A stretch of 64,000 bases of DNA from Planotetraspora phitsanulokensis (GTDB lineage Bacteria > Actinomycetota > Actinomycetes > Streptosporangiales > Streptosporangiaceae). Shown here in pieces: positions 7,304 through 18,968 of the stretch (the stretch's first letter is position 1; the number at the start of each line of letters is the position of its first letter). Where the stretch lies: assembly GCF_016863295.1 (NCBI RefSeq), contig NZ_BOOP01000004.1, positions 372,001-436,000 on the forward strand, read 5' to 3'. The translations under genes and the position numbers were made by a program. The notes under the pieces were generated by a model. That model was not told where the DNA came from. It did not search any database and was given only the letters and a program-made list of their open reading frames with translations.

Positions 7304-7568
7304 GTGATCATGCACAGGCTCGCGCACAGGCATCCCGACCTGCCCCAACCTTGAGGGTGATCATGCACGAGTTCGTGATCAATACGCCTGACCAGCACAA
7401 ACTTCACCCATGATCATGCACGGATTCGTGGATTGCGTACATGACCAGCGCGAACTCAGTCCGTGATCATGCACACAATCCGATGCACATCCCCCGACCT
7501 GGACCGACAACATTCGTGATCATGCAAGCGCCGAACGCTCAACCGGGTGCCGGCGAGAACCCATGACT
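7304..7568 (+). repeat. Tandem array with exact 53-bp period
   Basis: The 12-bp core GTGATCATGCAC begins at 7304, 7357, 7410, 7463 and 7516, a spacing of exactly 53 bp each time. The third copy begins with A and the fifth ends AAG in place of CAC-like sequence. The 41 bp between cores are mostly different but keep islands at fixed phase: TTCG about 4 bp after the core in copies 2-3, and GACC(T/A)G near offset 34 in copies 1-4. The block fills the gap between the ArsR promoter and the end of the Gfo/Idh gene and has no credible gene. The 53-bp period equals five helical turns at 10.6 bp, so the cores would lie on one face of the DNA. Confidence 0.85.
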
Positions 7569-7584
7569 ACGGCGACCCCCTGCC

Positions 7585-7720
7585 GTACATGATCACGTAC
7601 AGCATTTCCCCTGATCACCACAGCACCGCCCGAACGTATGCATGGTCACGGGCGATGCTGGTGCTGGTCACGTGGGCAATTCGCGAATCCGCGCCTGATC
7701 ACGAACTCGTGCATGATCAC
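7585..7720 (-). repeat. Inverted copies of the 53-bp repeat core
   Basis: On the minus strand the same core recurs in degenerate form at 7596-7585 (GTGATCATGTAC), 7618-7611 (GTGATCAG) and 7649-7638 (GTGACCATGCAT), and in full at 7720-7697. The last is a 24-bp perfect inverted match to 7357-7380. These copies are not evenly spaced. The TGA stop of the Gfo/Idh gene (7717-7719) lies inside the terminal copy. The arrangement is head-to-head with the 53-bp array. Confidence 0.75.
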
Positions 7721-8808
7721 GCCGAAGCGGATTCTCCTTCGGCGGGGAGGCCCTGCTGGTCGAGCAGCCTGGTCACGGCCTGCTGGGCGGTCACGATGTC
7801 CTCCAACGCCCCCGGCACTCCCGTGAGAGGCGGTACGCCGGAGGTCGCCATCGCGTGGAAGGCCACGAGTTCCCGTTCGAAGGACGGGGTCACGTCGCTG
7901 AAGGCCAGCCGTCCATCGGCGCTCACGTCGGTGAGGCCGGTCGCCGCGCCCAGCAGGTAGGGCGTGGCGAAGACCACCTCGAACGTGCCGGTGGCGTGGT
8001 GCACGGCCACGGTCTCCCGGTAGCCGGGATAGTCCTCGAGGAAGTGCCAGTGGATGGCGTAACGCCCACCGGCGCGCAGCGCACCCGACATCTCGACCGA
8101 GCGCCCGCCCACTCCCGGCCAGGTCGTCACGTGGTCGACTCCGGCCGGTCCGCCCGCGAGCAGGCGGAGCAGCGACAGGTCGTGGCAGATGCTGTTGAGA
8201 ATGGTCATGTAGAGCCCGCGCGCCTCGGGCGTGGCCTCGCCGATGGCGGCGCGGACCAGTTCGTCCTCCTGCGCGCGCAACCTGGCGACCACCTCGGCGG
8301 GCACGTCGCCGGGCGGCTCGGGAAGCCGGGCGAACGCGAGCTGCGCCTGGTCGCTCGGGTGCAGGACGGTCACCTGGACGGCGCGCACGTCGGCCTGCCG
8401 TCCGGCCACCCGCTGGACGGCGGGGTCGTACTGCTTCATGTATCCGACCATCAGCCGGGGCCGGTCGGGATCCTCCAGCGCCGCGATCTCGGCCGCCTCG
8501 GCGCGGGTGTAGGCGAGTGGCTTCTCGCACAGTACGGCGTAGCCCCTGCTGAGCGCGTCGACGACCACCCGCCCGTGCGAGCCCGACGTCAGCACGAGCA
8601 CGGCGTCGAAGCCGCCCGCGTCGAGCATCTCCGTCACGTCGGTGTAGCGCCCTGCCGCGCCGTACCGGTCGGCGAGGCGTCCGGTCAGCGAGGCCGACAG
8701 GTCGCACAGGGCGACCACCTCGAACAGGTCGCCCCGCCGCTCCAGCAGAGGCAGGTGCACCGTCTGCGCGATGACGCCGAGCCCGGCCACCGCGACCTTG
8801 AGCCTCAC
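7717..8808 (-). CDS. Gfo/Idh/MocA family oxidoreductase
   Basis: A 363-residue NAD(P)-dependent sugar or inositol dehydrogenase-type protein. The N-terminal Rossmann motif is VAVAGLGVIAQTVHLPLL, and the family's catalytic-lysine motif CEKPLAYTRAEA is present (about residues 93-104). The C-terminal alpha/beta domain includes YMTILNSICHDLSLLRLLAG, where the His of the active site is expected. It starts at a GTG (8808) that overlaps the stop of the TIM-barrel gene by 4 nt (GTGA), so translation is coupled. As the last gene of the leftward sugar operon it probably oxidises a sugar or polyol released by the upstream glycosidases; the exact substrate is not readable. Confidence 0.9.
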   Translation of the reverse strand: MRLKVAVAGLGVIAQTVHLPLLERRGDLFEVVALCDLSASLTGRLADRYGAAGRYTDVTEMLDAGGFDAVLVLTSGSHGRVVVDALSRGYAVLCEKPLAYTRAEAAEIAALEDPDRPRLMVGYMKQYDPAVQRVAGRQADVRAVQVTVLHPSDQAQLAFARLPEPPGDVPAEVVARLRAQEDELVRAAIGEATPEARGLYMTILNSICHDLSLLRLLAGGPAGVDHVTTWPGVGGRSVEMSGALRAGGRYAIHWHFLEDYPGYRETVAVHHATGTFEVVFATPYLLGAATGLTDVSADGRLAFSDVTPSFERELVAFHAMATSGVPPLTGVPGALEDIVTAQQAVTRLLDQQGLPAEGESASA

Positions 8809-9665
8809 AGGCCCACACTCCTCAAGAACTCGCGGTTGGCCCGCTGGTCGGCGAGGATCGCGCCGAGGTCCTGACCTGTCGCGGGCGCGTCCTGCTCGAT
8901 CACGATCCAGCCCTGGTAGCCGACCTCGCGGAGCACGTCGGCGAACCCGGCGATGTCCACCTCTCCCCGTCCCAGCGCGGGGAAGCAGCCGTTCTTCACC
9001 GCCGTGGTCAGGTCGCCGCCCTGAGCGAGGACCGCACGGTCGGCGTCCTTGACGTGGACCTGCGTGACGCGCCCCGACCAGGCCCTGAGCGCGGCGACGG
9101 GGTCGCCGCCGGCGAGCCAGAGGTGGCCGGTGTCGAGGCAGATCCCGACGTCGGTGAGCTCGAGGAGCCTTTCGACGTCCTCCGGCGTCTCCACGTCGGT
9201 CTCGAGGTGGTAGTGGAAGGTCGGCTCGAGACCGGCCTCGCGGCACACGTCGGCCGCGGCCTGCACGCGGGCGGCGAACTCCGGCCAGGCCTCGCCGGGG
9301 ATTCCGGGGGCGTCGCCCCCGGGTCGCGCGAACCTCTCCACGTTGCTCGGGCAGGCCAGCGTCGGCCGAGGGGCGAAACGGGGGTCGTCAACGGCGACGC
9401 TCGTGAAGAAGCCGAGCGCCGCGCGCAGGCCGGCGAGGTCGGCCTCGAAGCCGGCGGCGTCGCCGTACCTCAGGTCGACCCAGCCGCCCGCCAGTCCGAG
9501 CCCCGCGCGCGCGAGGTCGCCGGCTCCCAGGTAGCCGATGGGGCCGGAGTCGACCCCGTCGTATCCGGCCTCGGCCATTCCGGCGAGTAGTTCGCCCGCG
9601 CCGATCAGGTCGGTGTCGTGCCGGTAGATCCCGAAGTTCACGGGGGCGCTCGCCACCCGTGTCAT
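8805..9665 (-). CDS. Sugar phosphate isomerase/epimerase-like TIM-barrel protein
   Basis: A 286-residue xylose-isomerase-like TIM barrel of the IolE/epimerase group. Metal-binding landmarks are TFHYHLETDVET, VGICLDTGHLWLAGGDP, VTQVHVKDAD and LGRGEVDIAGF, in the usual order. It is expected to isomerise, epimerise or dehydrate a small sugar or inosose. I start at 9665 (MTRVASAPVNFGIYRHD), with GGAAG upstream; an ATG at 9695 overlaps the beta-galactosidase stop (ATGA) and would add ten residues, so it remains possible. It is immediately followed by, and coupled to, the Gfo/Idh gene, suggesting the two act in sequence. Confidence 0.85.
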   Translation of the reverse strand: MTRVASAPVNFGIYRHDTDLIGAGELLAGMAEAGYDGVDSGPIGYLGAGDLARAGLGLAGGWVDLRYGDAAGFEADLAGLRAALGFFTSVAVDDPRFAPRPTLACPSNVERFARPGGDAPGIPGEAWPEFAARVQAAADVCREAGLEPTFHYHLETDVETPEDVERLLELTDVGICLDTGHLWLAGGDPVAALRAWSGRVTQVHVKDADRAVLAQGGDLTTAVKNGCFPALGRGEVDIAGFADVLREVGYQGWIVIEQDAPATGQDLGAILADQRANREFLRSVGL

Positions 9666-9691
9666 CGTGACTTCCAAGAGACTCCTCCGCT

Positions 9692-13513
<3,822 letters not shown>

Positions 13514-13514
<1 letters not shown>

Positions 13515-14485
13515 TACGCCGTCCCCTTCTCGCGGCGCGAGACGATGCGCCAGTTGATGGCCGTGAACAGCAGGATCACGAGGAAGACGGCCCAGGCGAT
13601 CGCGGCGCCGTACCCGTAGTCGTTGTTGCTGAAGGCCTCGCGGTAGAAGTACAGGATCGCGGTGAGGCCCGCCTGCCCCGGCCCGCCGGAGTTGGGGTTG
13701 ATGGAGGCGTTGCCGCCGAACAGGACCTGCGGCTCGGTGAAGGTCTGCATCCCGTTGATCGTCGATACGACGACGGTGAACAGGATGATCGGCCGGAGCT
13801 GCGGAATCGTGATCCGGAAGAACGTCTGGACGGGCCCCGCTCCGTCGATCTTGGCCGCCTCGTACATCTCCGTCGGGATGGCCTGAAGGCCGGCCAGGTA
13901 GAGGATCGCGTTGTAGCCCGTCCACTGCCAGGTGATGAGGCTGGCGATGACGAGTTTGATCGTCCACTCGTTACTCAGCCACGGCACCGCGCCGATGTGC
14001 AAGGAGCCCAGGATCGCGTTGATCAGGCCCTGGTTGGTGCTGAAGACCGCGCCGAAGACGATGGCGATGGCCACCAGCGAGGTGACGTTCGGGATGAAGT
14101 ACGCGATCCGATAGACCGAGGTGAAGCGGACCTTGGAGTTGAGCAGTACCGCGAGCACCAGTGCCAGGAACAACATCGGGACCGTGGACATGATCCAGAT
14201 CACGAAGGTGTTGTACAACGACAGCCAGAACGTGGAGTCCTTCACGAGGAACGCGAAGTTGCGAAGTCCCACGAACTGTATGTCGCCGATGCCGTCCCAG
14301 TGCTGGAACGCGAGGTACAGCGAGAACAGCACCGGCACCAGGCCGAACACCAGGAACAGCAGGAAGAACGGCGAGATGGCCAGGTAGTGCGGCCAGTAGG
14401 TTCTCAACGCCCCCCGACGGCGCCCCGCCGCGGGGCGCGCCCCGGGGGGAGCCTCGCGGGGAGGCGTCGTGCGGGTGTCGGTCAC
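13514..14485 (-). CDS. Carbohydrate ABC transporter permease, MalF type
   Basis: A 323-residue permease. A basic N-terminal tail (TPPREAPPGARPAAGRRRG) precedes six helices, the first near ISPFFLLFLVFGLVPVLFSL. The EAA docking loop is YEAAKIDGAGPVQTFFRIT. It begins at a GTG 1 nt after the stop of the solute-binding protein gene and ends sharing a base with the second permease start, so the three transport genes are tightly coupled. Substrate is inferred only from the neighbouring glycosidases. Confidence 0.92.
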
Positions 14486-14486
14486 G

Positions 14487-15758
14487 TCAGTTCACACCCT
14501 GACGCTCGGCGATCTCCTTGGCCTTGCTCACCGCGTCGGCCCAGGCGGTGTCGGGGTTCTTGCCCTTCGCCCAGACGCTCAGCACCTCGTCGAAGTACGG
14601 CGCGGACACCGCGGCGTCGGCCGGCGCCTCGTAGCTGACCGGGATCTTCTGCGCGGCGTCTCCGAAGACCTCGACGGTCTTCTGCCCGCCGAAGTACGGG
14701 TCCGGAGCGGTCAGCGCGGGCAGCGTGTAGGCGGCCGGGCTGGAGGGGAAGAGCGCGGCGTCGGTGAAGCCGCGGCCCTGGTTCTCCGGGCTGAGCAGCC
14801 ACGTGACGATCTGGAAGGCCAGCTGGGGGTTGCGGCACTCCTTGGGCAGGGCCAGGAACGAGCCGCCGTAGTTGGAGGGGCCGCCGGGCATGGCGGCCAC
14901 CCGCCACTTGCCCGTGTCGTCGGGGAGGGCGTTCTTGAGGTCCTGCCCGCGCCATGCGGCGCCGAACAGGGACGGCGACTTGCCCTTGCTGGCGGCTGTG
15001 AACTGGTCGCTCTCGCCGGCCTGCGGGGCGGCGATGCCGAGCTGGATGGGCTTGATCGCCAGTTCCCAGGCGTTGCGGACGTGGTCCTGGTCGCCGATGA
15101 ACTTGCCGCTCTCGTCGATGAAGCGCTTGGTCCCCTGGCCGATGACCATCTGGAAGATCGTGGGGATGTCCATGACCAGGCTGGCGCCGGTGTTCGCCTG
15201 CTTCATCTTCACGCCGGCCGCGTAGTAGTCGTCCCAGGTGGACATGGCGGCGGCGACGTCCGCGGGCTCCGTGGGCAGCCCCGCCTTGGCGAAGTCGTCG
15301 GGGCGGTAGTACATGGCGGTGGGGCCGATGTCGATCGGGAAGCCGATGAGCTTGCCGTCCTTGGTCGAGCCCTGCTTCCACTTCCAGTCCACGAACTGGG
15401 ACGCGAGCTTGTCCGCGCCCAGCGTGTTGAGGTCGATGAACCGGTCGGCCTGGACCAGCAGGGACGCGATGTCCTCGCCCTTGACGCCGGTGATGTCGGG
15501 GACGAACCGGCGGCCGGTCAGCGTGGTGACGAGCTTCTGCTTGAAGTCGCCGCCGATCACCGAGGGCTTCAGCTTCGTCTGCGTGAAGTGCTTCACCGCG
15601 TCGGCGACGACCTTGTCGCTGAGGCCTCCGCCCCAGTACCAGAGCGTCAACTCCTTGGCGTCCGACCCCGAACCGGAGCCGGAGCCGCACGCGGCCAGCG
15701 CGGCCGAACCTGCGGAAAGAAGCGCGACCTGAAGAAGCCTTCTCCGGGAGAGTTCCAT
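14487..15758 (-). CDS. Extracellular sugar-binding lipoprotein of ABC transporter
   Basis: A 423-residue family 1 solute-binding protein. The leader MELSRRRLLQVALLSAG ends in the lipobox LAAC, so it is a membrane-anchored lipoprotein; the SRRRLL arginines are also compatible with Tat export. Mature-domain landmarks include LTLWYWGGG and GIPIDIGPTAMYY-like hinge sequence (GFPIDIGPTAMYY). The start at 15758 has AAAGG upstream and sits 1 nt after the kinase stop; an ATG at 15773 would lie in the kinase gene. It captures the oligosaccharide for the two permeases that follow. Confidence 0.92.
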   Translation of the reverse strand: MELSRRRLLQVALLSAGSAALAACGSGSGSGSDAKELTLWYWGGGLSDKVVADAVKHFTQTKLKPSVIGGDFKQKLVTTLTGRRFVPDITGVKGEDIASLLVQADRFIDLNTLGADKLASQFVDWKWKQGSTKDGKLIGFPIDIGPTAMYYRPDDFAKAGLPTEPADVAAAMSTWDDYYAAGVKMKQANTGASLVMDIPTIFQMVIGQGTKRFIDESGKFIGDQDHVRNAWELAIKPIQLGIAAPQAGESDQFTAASKGKSPSLFGAAWRGQDLKNALPDDTGKWRVAAMPGGPSNYGGSFLALPKECRNPQLAFQIVTWLLSPENQGRGFTDAALFPSSPAAYTLPALTAPDPYFGGQKTVEVFGDAAQKIPVSYEAPADAAVSAPYFDEVLSVWAKGKNPDTAWADAVSKAKEIAERQGVN

Positions 15759-15759
15759 A

Positions 15760-16707
15760 TCAGGGCCTTTCATCAGGGATGACATCGGAGAGAAATGTGT
15801 ACGCACGACGCAGCTCCGGATCGGTGACGTCGTGCCACCAGCGGGCGATCCCGGACCAGCCGGGCGCCGCCAGCGACCCGCCGATGCCCTGCACGGACAG
15901 CGCGGCCGACAGGTTGGCGAACCGCAGCCGATCGGCGAGCGGCCAGCCGGCGAGCGTGGCGGCGACGAGACTCGCGCCGAACACGTCGCCGGCGCCGGTC
16001 GGGTCGATCGCGTCGACGGAGAGGCCCGGGACCCGGGCGGACTCCCCCGTGGTGGCGTCGACGGCCAGCACGCCCTCGACTCCGCAGGTGACGACCGCCA
16101 GTGGCACGAGGTCGGCCAGCTTCGCCAGCGCGGCCTCGGGCGTGTCGGTCCGGGTGTAGCTCATCGCCTCGTACGCGTTGGGCATGAAGGCGTGGCATCC
16201 GGCGAGCTGATCCAGCATCTCCGGCGACCACTCCTGTGAGGGATCCCAGCCCAGGTCGGCGAAGATCAGGCCGCTGCCGCGGACGGGTCCCGTGCCGAGA
16301 TGGAGGATCGACGCGCGGGCCGCGGGCGGCTCGCCGAGCTCGCCCTCGGGGCCGCCCGGCGGTTCCGCGCCGTGGGTGACCAGAGCCCGGTCCCCCTGGT
16401 AGGCCAGCGAGACGGTCACCGGCGTGCTCCAGTCGGCCAGGCGCCGCGACGGCGTCAGGTCGACGCCCTCGGACTCGAGGGTGTCCCAGCAGTAGCGGCC
16501 GTAGGAGTCGTCTCCGAACGCGGCCGCCAGGGAGGTGCGCAGCCCGAGCCGTCCGAGCGTGACGGCGAAGTTGGCGATGCCGCCGGGCCCCGACGCCATG
16601 CCCGTGGTCCACGTCTCGGCGCCCAGCTTGGGTGCGCCCTCAAGCCCGGTGAAGACCAGGTCGTAGAAGAGCAGCCCAGACAGGAACACGTCCACGTCTG
16701 CGGTCAT
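15760..16707 (-). CDS. PfkB family carbohydrate kinase
   Basis: A 315-residue ribokinase-like sugar kinase. The N-terminal signature region has GPGGIANFAVTLGRLGL, and the C-terminal PfkB signature IDPTGAGDVFGASLVAATLAG contains the anion hole and the catalytic Asp (about residues 246-266, DPTGAGD). It heads the leftward operon (kinase, binding protein, two permeases, GH2, TIM barrel, Gfo/Idh), preceded by AAGGTGGG. It likely phosphorylates the monosaccharide released in the cell. The GH4 enzyme across the divergent promoter belongs to a family that often needs phosphorylated substrates, so the kinase could also feed it. Confidence 0.9.
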   Translation of the reverse strand: MTADVDVFLSGLLFYDLVFTGLEGAPKLGAETWTTGMASGPGGIANFAVTLGRLGLRTSLAAAFGDDSYGRYCWDTLESEGVDLTPSRRLADWSTPVTVSLAYQGDRALVTHGAEPPGGPEGELGEPPAARASILHLGTGPVRGSGLIFADLGWDPSQEWSPEMLDQLAGCHAFMPNAYEAMSYTRTDTPEAALAKLADLVPLAVVTCGVEGVLAVDATTGESARVPGLSVDAIDPTGAGDVFGASLVAATLAGWPLADRLRFANLSAALSVQGIGGSLAAPGWSGIARWWHDVTDPELRRAYTFLSDVIPDERP

Positions 16708-16872
16708 GCGGCATTACCCACCTTGTGAGAATAATGAACTGATTTGGGCTGGATCGCGCCAACCGAGTACGCAGGATCGTGCACCCATGAGCACTCCTTT
16801 AGCAAGAGTCTGACTGAAATTGCTCATATTGACCTATGGATGTGAGCGACTTTGCACGCTAAGGTCGCTGAC
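16708..16872. promoter_or_regulatory. Divergent control region of the first sugar locus
   Basis: The 165-bp gap between the kinase and DeoR genes must hold the promoters of both operons. ATGAGCA (16787-16793) and TGCTCAT (16821-16827) are a perfect 7-bp inverted pair 34 bp apart centre to centre, a plausible pair of DeoR half-sites. TTGACC at 16829 is a rightward -35 candidate but its -10 is poor. AGAATA at 16728-16733 gives TATTCT as a leftward -10 candidate. Confidence 0.4.
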
Positions 16873-17625
16873 ATGCTCAGGGACCGACGGCACGAGTTGA
16901 TATTGCGCATCCTCCGATCCGATGGCCCGGCCACCGTCGAGCTGCTCGCGGAACGGCTGGACGCGAGTCACGCCACCATTCGGCGCGACCTCGTGCAGCT
17001 CGGCGAGGAGGGACTGCTCAGGCGGGTGCACGGCGGCGCGATGCCGATCGACGACAGGGACGACCCGTTCGTGGACGTCGCCGAGGTCAGGTCGGCGGAG
17101 AAGGACGCGATCGCACGGCGCTGCGCGGAGCTCGTCAAGGACGGCGAGACCGTGCTGCTCGACATAGGCACGACCGCGCACCGGGTGGCCCGGCAACTCA
17201 AGGGCCGCTCGCTGACCGTGATCACGAGCAGTCTCGCCGTACTGGACGAACTCCATGACGAGGAGGACGTACAGGTCATGCTTCTGGGCGGGATGTTGCG
17301 GCGCGACTATCGGTCGCTGGTCGGCTTCCTGACCGAGGACAACCTGCGGCAGGTGCACGCCGACCGGCTGATCCTGGGCACGAGCGGGATACGCCCCGGT
17401 GGGCACGTCATGGACACCACCGTGGTGGAGGTCCCGGTCAAACGGGCCATGATCGCCGCGAGTGACCAGGTGGTCCTGGTCGCCGACGTCGGCAAGTTCC
17501 CCGGGACGGGCATGGCAAAGGTCTGTGAGCCAGGTGATCTGGACATCGTGGTGACGAACGCGCCCGTGGAGCCGGTGACCGGCACCGCGTTGCGCGAAGC
17601 GGGGGTAGAGGTGATCGAGGTATGA
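16873..17625 (+). CDS. DeoR/GlpR family transcriptional regulator
   Basis: A 250-residue regulator: N-terminal DeoR helix-turn-helix (AERLDASHATIRRDLVQLGE) with the linker RRVHGGAMP, then the sugar-phosphate-sensing domain (GTTAHRVARQL; GGMLRRDYRSLVG; ADVGKFPGTG). I start at ATG 16873, with AAGG 8 nt upstream; a TTG at 16852 is in frame but has no ribosome site. Its stop overlaps the GH4 start by 4 nt. Proteins of this family typically release DNA when a phosphorylated sugar accumulates, matching the kinase encoded divergently. It is the likely controller of the 7.7-22.1 kb locus. Confidence 0.9.
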   Translation: MLRDRRHELILRILRSDGPATVELLAERLDASHATIRRDLVQLGEEGLLRRVHGGAMPIDDRDDPFVDVAEVRSAEKDAIARRCAELVKDGETVLLDIGTTAHRVARQLKGRSLTVITSSLAVLDELHDEEDVQVMLLGGMLRRDYRSLVGFLTEDNLRQVHADRLILGTSGIRPGGHVMDTTVVEVPVKRAMIAASDQVVLVADVGKFPGTGMAKVCEPGDLDIVVTNAPVEPVTGTALREAGVEVIEV

Positions 17626-18962
17626 GGCTGACCATTCTCGGTGGCGGGGGCTTCCGGGTCCCGCTCGTCTACCGGGCGCTCCTGGCGGACCGGGGGAAGG
17701 GCAGGGTGACCCATGTGACCCTGTACGACCTGGACGCCTCCAGGATCGCGACGATAGGCAGGGTGCTCGCCGAGCAGGCGGAGGGCGTCGCCGACGCCCC
17801 GGAGGTGCACGTCACCACCGACCTCGACGAGGCCCTGACCGGAGCCGATTTCGTCTTCTCCGCGATCCGCGTCGGCGGGCTCGAGGGCCGTGCCGTGGAC
17901 GAGCGGATCGCCCTGGAGGAGGGAGTGCTCGGCCAGGAGACGGTGGGGGCCGGCGGCATCGTCTACGGCCTGCGCACGCTCCCCGTGACCGACCACATCG
18001 CCCGCAGGGTCGCCGCGATCGCCCCCGACGCCTGGGTCATCAACTTCACCAACCCGGCCGGCACGGTCACCGAGGCGATGTCCCGTCACCTGGGCGACCG
18101 CGTCATCGGCATCTGCGACTCGCCGGTCGGACTGGGCCGCCGCGTCGCGTCCGCGCTCGGGGTGGACCCGGCCGCCGTCTGGCTCGACTACGCGGGCCTC
18201 AACCACCTGGGCTGGCTGCGCGCCGTACGCGTCGAGGGCCGCGACCTGCTCCCCGGCCTGCTCCAGGACGAGGACGCCCTGACCTCCTTCGAGGAGGGCA
18301 AGCTCTTCGGCGCCGAGTGGCTGCGCACGATCGGCGCCATCCCCAACGAGTACCTGCACTACTACTACTTCAACCGCGAGGCGGTCACGGCCGCGCGAGC
18401 GGCCCGGCAGACGCGCGGGGCGCTGCTCATCGACCAGCAGCGGCGTTTCTACACGGAGACGACCGGCTCCGCACTGGGCCTGTGGGAGACCACGCGGCTG
18501 GAGCGCGAGACCACGTACATGGCCGAGAACCGCGAGGCCGTCGGCGCCGGGGAACGCGAGTCCTGCGACCTGGAGTCCGGCGGCTACGAGCAGGTCGCCC
18601 TCGCGCTCATGCGGGCGATCGCCCTCGACGAGCGCACGACGCTCATCCTCAACGTCCGCAACCGCGGCTCCCTCGGCGCACTGGACGGCGACTCCGTGGT
18701 CGAGGTGCCCTGCCTCGTGGACGCCAACGGCGCCCGGCCGGTGGCCGTCGACCCGCTCCCCGACCACGCTCAGGGCCTGGTCAGCAGCGTCAAGGCGGTC
18801 GAGCGCGCGGTCATCGAGGCGGCCACCACCGGCTCCCGCCAGGCCGCTGTGCGCGCCCTGGCCGTTCACCCGCTCGTCGACTCCGTCAAACTTGCCGGAC
18901 GGCTCCTGGAACGTTACGAACAGGAGCTCCCTCAGCTCGGCTACCTTCGTGGAAGGAACTGA
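17622..18962 (+). CDS. Glycoside hydrolase family 4 (NAD- and metal-dependent glycosidase)
   Basis: A 446-residue GH4 enzyme, a family that cleaves glycosides by an NAD-dependent oxidation-elimination mechanism with a divalent metal. It opens with the Rossmann motif LTILGGGGFRVPLVYRALL; INFTNPAGTVTEAM and the metal-site segment GICDSPVGL follow, then NHLGWL (about residues 195-200) and FNREAVTAARAARQTRG. The specificity tetrapeptide is CDSP (166-169), not one of the well-known variants. The nearest annotation is 6-phospho-beta-glucosidase, but no PTS is present in the window. It is translationally coupled to DeoR (ATGA overlap) and followed 6 nt later by the GH38 gene. Confidence 0.9.
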   Translation: MRLTILGGGGFRVPLVYRALLADRGKGRVTHVTLYDLDASRIATIGRVLAEQAEGVADAPEVHVTTDLDEALTGADFVFSAIRVGGLEGRAVDERIALEEGVLGQETVGAGGIVYGLRTLPVTDHIARRVAAIAPDAWVINFTNPAGTVTEAMSRHLGDRVIGICDSPVGLGRRVASALGVDPAAVWLDYAGLNHLGWLRAVRVEGRDLLPGLLQDEDALTSFEEGKLFGAEWLRTIGAIPNEYLHYYYFNREAVTAARAARQTRGALLIDQQRRFYTETTGSALGLWETTRLERETTYMAENREAVGAGERESCDLESGGYEQVALALMRAIALDERTTLILNVRNRGSLGALDGDSVVEVPCLVDANGARPVAVDPLPDHAQGLVSSVKAVERAVIEAATTGSRQAAVRALAVHPLVDSVKLAGRLLERYEQELPQLGYLRGRN

Positions 18963-18968
18963 ACACCG

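Noticed and set aside
7304-7568. CRISPR array
   Set aside because: The core is only 12 bp, the intervals are 41 bp and share conserved islands in phase, and there are no cas genes in the window. It is a phased tandem repeat, not a CRISPR.
7357-7720. Miniature transposon (MITE) with 24-bp ends
   Set aside because: No target-site duplication flanks the arms, the inside carries more copies of the same core, and the 53-bp period continues to the left of the left arm. It is kept only as a question in the findings.
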